From NCBI GenBank assembly GCA_964612675.1, contig CAZTDD010000095.1, positions 1 to 28,086 on the forward strand: a DNA stretch of 28,086 nt. The letters run 5' to 3'. Below the pieces are notes generated by a model. It had not been told where the DNA came from. It did not search any database and saw only the letters and a list, made by a program, of their open reading frames with translations. Origin of the DNA: CAZTDD01 sp964612675 (GTDB taxonomy: Bacteria > Hinthialibacterota > Hinthialibacteria > Hinthialibacterales > JAKPRU01). This document shows positions 1 to 6,925 of this stretch, piece by piece; positions within the stretch are counted from its first letter, which is position 1, and each line of letters opens with the position of its first letter. The position numbers and the translations under genes were made by a program.

Positions 1-650
1 ATGATTTTCGTTAAGTCCAGACAGGTGAAATTCGCCTTTCCGCAACAGGAACTAACTAGACGATTGGCTACAACCATGTCCACAGGCTCGCCCATGCTGC
101 CCAGCTTCTGTCTGCTGACGGCGCAGGCTTCTAAAGGATAATCCTGTTTTTGTTCCGCGACGACAGCTTTGTCCAGCTTCTCAAAGTACTTCGCGGGTTC
201 AGACTCGATCATTCCGACACACCCTTTGCAGCAAAGCCGAAACAGCCGGTTCTTATGAACAAACTCCACCGGTTCGCCCATGGAACCGAGTTTCTGAGCG
301 CTGACCACGCAGGCATCCAGCGGATAATGTGGCTTCTGCTGTTCGGCCATTTTCTTGTCCGCTTTCTCCAGGTATGCGGTAGGATCTTCCTTGAACTGCG
401 GAACACACCCCTCGCAACAGAAACGAACTTCGCGTCCGTTGTATTCTCGTCCGTTCTGTTGCTGTACCACGGGTTCACCCATCGACCCGAGTTTCGCTCC
501 CGAGACGATGCAGGTGCTGAGAGTATACGGATCGCCTTTGAACTCCGCCGCGTTGTCCGATTTTGACGAGGACTGCGCGAAGGCGGGACTTACTACGAAT
601 GTTAAACAAGCGACAAATGCTATTCCTGTCAATTGGCTCTGAATTTTCAT
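1..650 (-). CDS. Exported Cys-rich triple-repeat putative metal-binding protein (partial)
   Basis: The frame is open from an ATG at 650-648 to the left edge (216 codons), so the C-terminus is missing. An AAGGAG ribosome-binding site lies about 12 bases upstream. Residues 1-26 are a signal peptide ending AFA, so the protein is probably periplasmic or exported. Then come three repeats of about 65 residues, each with a single Cys, the segment KLGSMGEPV, and a Cys cluster: C47 with CCEGC at 78-82, C114 with CCKGC at 140-144, and C176 with CCGKA at 202-206. The CC-x-x-C layout resembles TRASH/YHS-type metal-binding domains. The third repeat has Ala where the last Cys is expected (see findings). 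It is divergent from a Cus-like efflux operon, which suggests copper or silver sequestration. Seen: repeats, cysteines, signal peptide. Inferred: the metal and the role. Confidence 0.85.
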   Translation of the reverse strand, partial: MKIQSQLTGIAFVACLTFVVSPAFAQSSSKSDNAAEFKGDPYTLSTCIVSGAKLGSMGEPVVQQQNGREYNGREVRFCCEGCVPQFKEDPTAYLEKADKKMAEQQKPHYPLDACVVSAQKLGSMGEPVEFVHKNRLFRLCCKGCVGMIESEPAKYFEKLDKAVVAEQKQDYPLEACAVSRQKLGSMGEPVDMVVANRLVSSCCGKANFTCLDLTKI

Positions 651-754
651 GGTAATTCTCGGCTCCTTATTCAATCGGTATGGGCTATTCCTGTTTCGTA
701 ATGCTTCAAGTGTCCAATGCCCAACGGACGACTTGTCGATAAGCCTCTTATTGT

Positions 755-788
755 TTACTATTATAGTAACGATTATCTCGGATTGCAA
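755..788 (-). promoter_or_regulatory. Promoter of the Cys-repeat gene with a palindrome over its -10 box
   Basis: On the minus strand TTGCAA (788-783) is followed by a 17-base spacer and TATAAT (765-760), a near-consensus sigma-70 promoter about 110 bases ahead of the ATG at 650. The -10 box lies inside the palindrome TTACTATAATAGTAA (769-755; 7-base arms, one-base centre), a good place for a repressor to block polymerase. The regulator is unknown and no regulator gene is present in the window. Confidence 0.6.
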
Positions 789-992
789 GCGGTATTCAGG
801 AAACCCATGCGTTTCTGGATGCCAATTGGTAGCTTCTGATTTTAGAGGGCGGAACCGGTGGAATACGCAAAAGTTCTGAGGGAAACGATGGGAAAAGTCG
901 ACCCCTTCCTCTACGGATCTCCTGGTTGTCTTCGGGAGACTGTGAAAGGGAGGAAAAGTAACAAGTCTGTCCGCGTTGTTTTTTCTTCCAAG

Positions 993-1530
993 ACTGACGG
1001 TCCGGTAGAGAGCCGGAAATACGGAACTCAACCCTCCTAACATCCCCCGACCTTCGGGGGAGGAAAAGAAACGGACGCAGCTGAGTTATTTTCTCCCCCA
1101 AAGTTTGGGGGAGATACAGAGGGGGTTGAATACTTCTCTATTCTTACCCCTCGCGACTTTGCGCGACGGCATCAAGACCGACGGTCCGGTAGAGAGCCGG
1201 AAATACGGAACTCAACCCCCTCCTAACCTCCCCCGATCTTCGGGGGAGGAAAAGAAACCGACGCAGCTGAGTTATTTTCTCCCCCAAAGTTTGGGGGAGA
1301 TACAGAGGGGGTTGAATACTTCTCTATTCTTACCCCTCGCCACTTTTCCCGACGGCATCAAGACTGCCGGTCCGATAGAAAGCTGGAAATACGGAACTCA
1401 ACCCCCTCCTAACCTCCCCCGACCTTCGGGGGAGGGGAAAAGACGAACAGAGCAGGGTTGTTTTCTCCCCCAAGAGGGACACGCTTGCGTGGCCGAAGGA
1501 AGGGGAGATTCAGAGGGGTTTGAATCCTCG
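993..1530. repeat. Three tandem ~185-bp repeat units with strong hairpins
   Basis: Units begin near 993, 1177 and 1363 (periods 184 and 186). The first two are almost identical and the third diverges in its second half. Each starts with a segment like GACGGTCCGGTAGAGAGCCG and contains a hairpin CCTCCCCCGA/TCGGGGGAGG (only partly matched in unit 1). Units 1 and 2 also carry a perfect 11-base-arm palindrome of C5/G5 runs (1092-1114 and 1278-1300). Within a unit, CAACCCCCTC and GAGGGGGTTG form terminal inverted repeats about 105 bases apart, like a small non-autonomous (MITE/REP-type) element. The stretch lies between the divergent metal genes. An open frame crosses it by chance, but it has no protein-like composition other than the repeat itself. 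Confidence 0.8.
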
Positions 1531-1584
1531 CACCAGCCAGCCCCCCGACTTGTTGCCGCCCTGTCAAAATTGACGAAGGCGAGG

Positions 1585-3264
1585 ATGGGATCGAAACACA
1601 ACAATCGACACACGATTCTCCCAATTGGACTCTGGTTTCTATTCTTGTCCTACGTGACATTTTTTGTCGCTGTATTCGCAACCGCCGCGTGGACCGATTC
1701 GCCCGCCAACGCAACGGCCGTTATTGAGTTAAAGCATCTCGTTGAAAGCGCATTCGAAAACAACCCGGACATTCAGGCCGCTCGGCACAAATGGCGGCAG
1801 GCAATCGAGCGGTATCCGCAGGAGACCTCGCTTGAAGATCCGATCCTCTCTTTTGCCTATTTCATTGAAAACGTCGAAACCCGCGTCGGACCGCAGGAAT
1901 TTTCGATCGGGATCTCCCAGAAATTCCCGTTTCCCGGAACGCTCAAACAAAAAGGACGAGTCGTCGAAAAAGAAATTCAAATCGCCCGTCTACAGTACGA
2001 ACGCACGGTGAGAAACGTCATCGCGGATCTGAAACAATCGGTTTACGAACTGCTTTATCTCGAGGGGGCGATTGAAACAACCCGCCAGAATCAATCGCTT
2101 TTGAGGGAAATCCTCTCACTGGCGCAGGCGAGATATGCGGATCAGGATGCCGGGCTGAACGACGTGTTTCGGGCGGAGTCGCAGCTCGCACAGTTGGACT
2201 ACGACATGATCACGCTGCGTGAACTGCGCGCGGTTCAGCGTTCGGTTATCAACGGTATTTTGAATGAGTCTCCGGACAATGCTATCGGGCCGATCTCGGC
2301 GAACGTGCCGCAAAACGTCTCGTTCTCGCTTGAAGAGCTCGATCATCACGCCCTCGCAAACCGGCAGGAGGTTCGGCTTGCTGAACTGGGAGTAAAGAAA
2401 TCCAACGAACAGATCAAACTCGCGCATCGTCTTAACAGGCCGAACTTCACCCTCGGTATCCAGGCGATCGAAACGGACGACGCCCTCATGCCGTCGACTC
2501 CGGACAGCGGGAAAGACCCGGTGATGATCACAGGCGGCATCTCGATCCCGTTATGGTTGCCGAAAAACCGTGCGCGAGTTCGATACACGGAAGAGAGGAA
2601 GAAAGAAGCAGAGCAAACCGAACTCTCAACAGAAAACAGTACACATACCGCACTGAGAAAAGTCTATTTTCGACTTGAAAATGCAAGACGTCTGATGACC
2701 CTGTACCGCGAGCATCTTCTCCCGCAAGCGAAACACTCGATGCAAATCGCAGAAGAATGGAATCGTGAACGCCGTGGGAGTGTGGCTGAGATTTTGGAGA
2801 CACAGAGTGTTTGGCTGAATTTCAATTTAGCGGAGCTGCGGGCGAGGATGGACTACGCGCAGGCGTTTGTCGAGCTCGAACGGCTTGCGGGCGGCTCGCT
2901 TCGTCCCATTCTTGGCGGGGTAACAGAAAGTCGTTCTTCTATGTCAACCCCACCCGAACCCTCCCCAATCTTGGGGAGGGAAACTGAGTCGAACACAGGT
3001 CGGAATCAGGTACAGCAGGGGAATCAGGTACAGCAGGGGAATCAGGTACAGCAGGGGAATCAGGTACAGCATGGGAATCAGGTGCGGCATGGGAATCAGG
3101 TGCGGCATGGGAATCAGGTGCGGCATGGGAATCAGGTGCCGGATCGGACGCCCACTCGAGGTGGGCCTTCATCTTCCTCCCCCGAAGATCGGGGGAGGTT
3201 AGGAGGCAATGTCATTAAGTTAAGTTTGAGAGAAGGAGCGAGGGGAGGGCGAACCTCCTGGTGA
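1585..3264 (+). CDS. CusC/TolC-family outer-membrane efflux channel 1, C-terminus extended by repeat DNA
   Basis: Outer-membrane factor of a tripartite metal pump. I place the start at ATG 1585 because a hydrophobic export signal follows (residues about 12-35) and AAGGCGAGG precedes it. The same frame is open 160 codons further up, but only through repeat DNA. The conserved body (about residues 50-455) has two long helical-hairpin repeats and the FPFPG motif found in CusC-like channels. It ends with an FVELERLAGGSLRP segment, where family members usually stop. The last ~100 residues come from a repeat element: a low-complexity stretch of hexapeptides such as NQVQQG and NQVRHG, then an R/G-rich tail, giving about 559 residues against the usual 420-480. 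No lipobox Cys is seen. It is the first gene of an efflux operon and is followed 171 bp later by a second channel. Confidence 0.85.
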   Translation: MGSKHNNRHTILPIGLWFLFLSYVTFFVAVFATAAWTDSPANATAVIELKHLVESAFENNPDIQAARHKWRQAIERYPQETSLEDPILSFAYFIENVETRVGPQEFSIGISQKFPFPGTLKQKGRVVEKEIQIARLQYERTVRNVIADLKQSVYELLYLEGAIETTRQNQSLLREILSLAQARYADQDAGLNDVFRAESQLAQLDYDMITLRELRAVQRSVINGILNESPDNAIGPISANVPQNVSFSLEELDHHALANRQEVRLAELGVKKSNEQIKLAHRLNRPNFTLGIQAIETDDALMPSTPDSGKDPVMITGGISIPLWLPKNRARVRYTEERKKEAEQTELSTENSTHTALRKVYFRLENARRLMTLYREHLLPQAKHSMQIAEEWNRERRGSVAEILETQSVWLNFNLAELRARMDYAQAFVELERLAGGSLRPILGGVTESRSSMSTPPEPSPILGRETESNTGRNQVQQGNQVQQGNQVQQGNQVQHGNQVRHGNQVRHGNQVRHGNQVPDRTPTRGGPSSSSPEDRGRLGGNVIKLSLREGARGGRTSW

Positions 3265-3366
3265 GCCGCATTTTTCTTCATTTCGGCTCGGCGGGAGCCT
3301 CGCCCTCCCAGTAAACGGCTTCGCCCTTTCCTAACTTAATGACATTGGGTTAGGAGGGGGTTGAGA
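2943..3366. repeat. Composite inverted-repeat element overlapping the 3' end of channel gene 1
   Basis: The outer ends are inverted: TCAACCCC near 2944 and GGGGTTGA near 3358-3365, related to the ends of the 185-bp units upstream. Inside are an 18-bp minisatellite (3002-3145), a hairpin CCTCCCCCGA/TCGGGGGAGG (3176-3198), a perfect 16-base inverted pair CAATGTCATTAAGTTA (3207-3222) with its complement at 3332-3347, and an inner 25-base imperfect pair (3244-3268 with 3284-3308). The stop codon of the channel gene (3262-3264) lies in the inner arm. The nesting suggests successive insertions of small mobile repeats. Confidence 0.75.
3002..3145 (+). repeat. 18-bp minisatellite, eight copies, in frame
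   Basis: The unit GGAATCAGGTACAGCAGG starts at 3002 and recurs every 18 bases to 3128. The early copies are identical, the later ones carry GTGCGGCAT variants, and the last copy is divergent. Because 18 is a multiple of three it keeps the frame of the channel gene and encodes repeated six-residue units (NQVQQG, NQVQHG, NQVRHG). It could change copy number by replication slippage. Confidence 0.9.
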
Positions 3367-3435
3367 TTTGCTTTCGGTCGTCCGGCTGGTTTTCTGCCGA
3401 CACCCCACTCGTCACGATAAGAAGGACCGGTAGCG

Positions 3436-4950
3436 ATGAAAACGCTTAATAGAGATTTTCTTTTGCTTCTTTCTCTCCTATTCGCGCTTCCGGCGGGGGC
3501 CGGAACCTACGCAGACGCTCTGGAAGAGTGGCGGAACAATGCCCGTCCCTCATTCCTCGATCAACAGCTGAATACAGGAGCTTCACCGAAACAGACAACA
3601 GATTCGCTTTCGGAAATTCGCGTTTTTCTGAAGCGCTATGAAGAAGAAAAACAAAACGGCCTGGGTCGTGTTCTTAAGCAACTCGTTCCGGTGTTGGTTG
3701 AAAAAGAAACTGAAATATCTGAGCTCGACCGGCGCTTGGAGAAAGAGATGAATCTCCCGTTGTTGATCCGGGTCGCGTATGCGCGGAACCCATCGATACG
3801 CTCCGCGTCGGAAGCGTGGCAAGCGGCCCTGACGCGCTATTCCCAAGCCGAGTATTTGGAAGGGATAGTACGGCAATACAATGCATTTACAAAAATGCTC
3901 GATCTCCGGCTGGGGATGATGCAAAAACAGAAGGAAAACATCGCGAGTGAGTTTCCGTTTCCCGGTGTGACCGCGCTTCGCGGCGACATAGTCCAAACCG
4001 ATATTCGAATCGCCAGGCAGGAGTTCGCTATCGCCCTGCGAGATAGAATCGTTGAAGTGCGAGAAGCATTCTTCGACTACTCCTATCTTTTCCGTGCAAT
4101 TGAAATCACGGAAGAGAATCGCCGCCTTCTCGAACAGATGTTGGAAGTAGCATCGCGGCGGTACGAAGCGGGAAGAGCCAGCTACAACGATGTGATCAAC
4201 TCGCGAATCGAACTCGCCAAGATCTCCGATGAATTGAAGACGTTGCGGGAGAAACTCTCTGTCGTAAAGACGAAACTGAACGCGTTATTGAATCGTGCAC
4301 CGAAAGCGAAGATCGGACCGCCGGAAAAGTATCCCTTACCTTCGCTGAGTATCCCAATGAACCGACTGTACTCGACTGCAGAAAGGAACCGGCAAGAACT
4401 CGAGAAAGCCAGGCTGCGAGAACATCGTGCGAAATTGATGATCCGTATGGCCGAGGAGATGAATCGACCCGATCCGACACTTGGCGCGAGCTACTTCGAG
4501 GATCGCAGCGCCCTTCTCGCGGGTCCCGAACCACAGAAGCCGAGTTTTCGCCCCGCCTCGAAGCAGATGTTGCGACCGTGGTTCGGAGAGAGAGAAGCGT
4601 TCATCCAAGAAATGCGCTACCGCGAGGAACAAATCAAGGCGGAAAAAGACAATATTCGAAATCAAATTCACGTAGATGTCGACGCTGCGCATTTCGCACT
4701 GGATACAGCCCGCCGTGAAGTCGGATTGTACGAAAACACACTGATCCCGGAAGCGCGTCAATCGCTCGATGTCGCCCAGCGTGCCTACGAAACCGCGGAA
4801 ATCGATTTTCTGGAATATCTTACCGCACAAAAAGCGTGGCTCGATTTCAATCTGTCCCTTTATAAAGCCCGCCGCGATTACGGACGAGCCTATGCGGCGC
4901 TGGAGAAGGCGGTAGGCACCTCTCTCGATCGCGTGGGAGAAAACCAATGA
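3436..4950 (+). CDS. CusC/TolC-family outer-membrane efflux channel 2
   Basis: A second outer-membrane factor, 504 residues, not a close copy of channel 1. Residues 1-23 form a signal peptide (LLLLSLLFALPAGAG). An N-terminal extension of about 90 mostly charged residues precedes the channel domain, which starts near MNLPLLIRVAYARNPSIRSA. The FPFPG motif (about residue 174) matches the same motif in channel 1. The second half has the long amphipathic helices and ends in AYAALEKAVGTSL, as expected for the family. AAGGA lies about 10 bases before the ATG. The stop overlaps the adaptor start (ATGA at 4947-4950), so this channel is translationally coupled to the pump and is the better candidate for its cognate partner. 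No lipobox is seen. Confidence 0.9.
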   Translation: MKTLNRDFLLLLSLLFALPAGAGTYADALEEWRNNARPSFLDQQLNTGASPKQTTDSLSEIRVFLKRYEEEKQNGLGRVLKQLVPVLVEKETEISELDRRLEKEMNLPLLIRVAYARNPSIRSASEAWQAALTRYSQAEYLEGIVRQYNAFTKMLDLRLGMMQKQKENIASEFPFPGVTALRGDIVQTDIRIARQEFAIALRDRIVEVREAFFDYSYLFRAIEITEENRRLLEQMLEVASRRYEAGRASYNDVINSRIELAKISDELKTLREKLSVVKTKLNALLNRAPKAKIGPPEKYPLPSLSIPMNRLYSTAERNRQELEKARLREHRAKLMIRMAEEMNRPDPTLGASYFEDRSALLAGPEPQKPSFRPASKQMLRPWFGEREAFIQEMRYREEQIKAEKDNIRNQIHVDVDAAHFALDTARREVGLYENTLIPEARQSLDVAQRAYETAEIDFLEYLTAQKAWLDFNLSLYKARRDYGRAYAALEKAVGTSLDRVGENQ

Positions 4951-6902
4951 ATCTATCGGAGCTGAAACAGCGTTCAACTTACATCATTCTTGGTATTGGA
5001 ATCGTGGTCGGTCTCGGTATCGCCTGGCTGGCCGCGCCGGAAAGCACCGAACCGGTAGAGACAGGCGAAGCGTCGGCTGCAACGGAAGAGGAAGACACAA
5101 CGTGGACCTGCTCGATGCATCCTCAGATCCGTCAGCAGGAACCCGGACAGTGCCCGATTTGCGGGATGGATTTGATCCCTGCTGGAGGCAAGGAAGAGGA
5201 TGCCGGTGAGCGGCGACTGGAAATGTCGGAAAGTGCGAAGAAGTTGGCGGAAATCACAACGGTCCCGGTGGAACGAAGATTCATCGAGCATCGACTGCGC
5301 CTTGTCGGAAAGGTCGAGTATGACGAGACGCGTGTGAAGAATATTACGGCCTGGTTCCCCGGACGAATCGAACGGCTGTTTGTCGACTATACCGGTACAC
5401 CGGTCAAGGAAGGCGAACATCTCGTCGAAATCTACAGCCCGGAGATTCTGACCGACCAGGAAGCGCTTCTGCAGGCGAAGAAGGCGGTTGAACAAGCGCC
5501 CGCAGCCTCCGATCCAGCCGTACAACAAAGCCGTCGTGAAGGCCTCAAGCGAGCGCGCAACCGGCTCCGTCTGTTGGGACTGACAGACAAACAAATTCAG
5601 GAAATCGAAGAGCGAGGAACGCCGTCGGAAGAAATCACATACTATTCGCCGATCACCGGAATCGTCATCGAGAAGAACGCGCTCAAAGGCGATTATGTGA
5701 ACACCGGAACGCGGATTTACACCATTGCGGATCTCAGCCGTGTGTGGGTGAAGATGGACGCGTACGAATCCGATTTGCAGTGGATTCGATACGGCCAGGA
5801 CGTGGAATTCTCGACGGTCGCTTATCCGGGCGATGTGTTTCACGGTCGCATTGCGTTTATCGATCCGTTTTTAAATCAGAATACGCGAACAGTGAAAGTC
5901 CGCGTTAACGTGGACAATGAAGAAGGGAAGTTGAAGCCGGACATGTTTGTCCGAGCGGAAGTGGAGGTTCGAGTTACCGATGCGGGTCGCGTAATGGATC
6001 CCCGGTTGGCGGGGAAATGGATGTGCTCCATGCATCCGGAGATTGTAAAAGACGAGGCGGGCTTCTGCGATTTGTGCGGGATGCCGCTTGTGACCGCCGA
6101 GTCGCGCGGCTACGCGCCCGAAGAAACGGACGAACCGCAACCGCCGCTTGTGATACCTGCTTCTTCGGTTCTGATTACGGGAACGCGTGCGGTGGTCTAT
6201 GTCGAAGTTCCCAACACGGAGAAACCGACGTACAAAGGCCGCGAGGTTGTACTGGGACCACGGCTCGGGGACTACTACATGGTGCGTTCCGGACTGCTGG
6301 AAGGCGAGCAAGTGGTTAGCAATGGCAATTTCAAGATCGACAGCGCGCTCCAGATTCAGGCGAAACCGAGCATGATGAGTCCGGAAGAGGTCGTCGCAGC
6401 CACGGAGCACGAACATCCCGGTTCCGGAACAAAAACGGAAACAGTCGAGAAAGAACCTCCAAAACAAATGCTCCCGAGTCACGCGCTTCAAGCGCTTCTG
6501 CCGGATTATCTCCGGCTGACGAATGCACTCGCGTCGGATTCGACGGAAGGCGCACGCGAAGCCGCCGCGAGTTTTGCGAACAGCGCCGGGGAACATCAGG
6601 CGGAACGAGTTCATCGTCTCGCCTCAGAAGCCGCACAAAGCGACTCCATTGAAACAATCCGCGAGCGATATGCCGTACTATCCGACATCCTGATCCGTTC
6701 CGTCGAAGCGAACGGCCCGGGAAAGAACGATCTCTATTTAGCTTTCTGTCCAATGGCATTCAACAATCGCGGCGCGCGGTGGCTTCAAACCAATGATGAA
6801 ATCCTGAACCCCTATTTCGGCGCGGCGATGCTGAAATGCGGAACGATTGAAAGAGAATTCACCGGTGAGAACGATTCTGAAACAGAATCGCATCAACATT
6901 GA
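4947..6902 (+). CDS. cusB: CusB-type periplasmic adaptor with two HMBD motifs and a DUF3347-like tail
   Basis: Membrane-fusion subunit joining the RND permease to the outer-membrane channel, 651 residues, longer than typical CusB (about 400). Order: N-terminal membrane anchor (residues 11-29); first heavy-metal-binding motif C55-SMH-P ... C69-PIC-GM (about 53-79); adaptor core with barrel-sandwich and beta-barrel regions (about 95-340); a second HMBD, CSMHP ... CDLCGMP (about 358-386), inserted before the membrane-proximal part; and a C-terminal helical region (about 510-640) with FCPMA ... NPYFG-x-x-ML-x-CG, resembling DUF3347. The Met, His and Cys content suggests Cu(I)/Ag(I) capture and delivery to the pump. 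It overlaps channel 2 by four bases, and the permease follows after 23 bases. Confidence 0.92.
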   Translation: MNLSELKQRSTYIILGIGIVVGLGIAWLAAPESTEPVETGEASAATEEEDTTWTCSMHPQIRQQEPGQCPICGMDLIPAGGKEEDAGERRLEMSESAKKLAEITTVPVERRFIEHRLRLVGKVEYDETRVKNITAWFPGRIERLFVDYTGTPVKEGEHLVEIYSPEILTDQEALLQAKKAVEQAPAASDPAVQQSRREGLKRARNRLRLLGLTDKQIQEIEERGTPSEEITYYSPITGIVIEKNALKGDYVNTGTRIYTIADLSRVWVKMDAYESDLQWIRYGQDVEFSTVAYPGDVFHGRIAFIDPFLNQNTRTVKVRVNVDNEEGKLKPDMFVRAEVEVRVTDAGRVMDPRLAGKWMCSMHPEIVKDEAGFCDLCGMPLVTAESRGYAPEETDEPQPPLVIPASSVLITGTRAVVYVEVPNTEKPTYKGREVVLGPRLGDYYMVRSGLLEGEQVVSNGNFKIDSALQIQAKPSMMSPEEVVAATEHEHPGSGTKTETVEKEPPKQMLPSHALQALLPDYLRLTNALASDSTEGAREAAASFANSAGEHQAERVHRLASEAAQSDSIETIRERYAVLSDILIRSVEANGPGKNDLYLAFCPMAFNNRGARWLQTNDEILNPYFGAAMLKCGTIEREFTGENDSETESHQH

Positions 6903-6925
6903 TCTATGTCGAGAACTCCAAGACT

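Larger units (their letters stand above)
651..1584. other. 934-bp gene-free divergent region
   Basis: This region separates the Cys-repeat gene from the efflux operon. It holds the minus-strand promoter and palindrome (755-788), a stretch without recognisable features (about 790-990), the tandem hairpin repeats (993-1530), and a short palindrome GTCAA-AA-TTGAC at 1563-1574 just upstream of the first efflux start codon. I could not assign a convincing plus-strand promoter for the efflux operon. Confidence 0.6.

Noticed and set aside
150..566. Plus-strand 138-codon frame at the left end
   Set aside because: It is antisense to the Cys-repeat gene, which has a signal peptide, three internal repeats, a ribosome site and a promoter.
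993..1530. CRISPR-like array
   Set aside because: The repeat unit is about 185 bp and tandem, with no unique spacers of constant length and no cas genes.
1500..1545. tRNA-like T-arm sequence (GGTTTGAATCC)
   Set aside because: No acceptor, D or anticodon arm can be drawn around it; it lies in the third repeat unit.
1105..1584. N-terminal 160-codon extension of channel gene 1
   Set aside because: It is a translation of the 185-bp hairpin repeats. A proper export signal begins after ATG 1585.
3002..3145. CRISPR or phage repeat
   Set aside because: 18-bp units are directly adjacent with no spacers, so this is a minisatellite.
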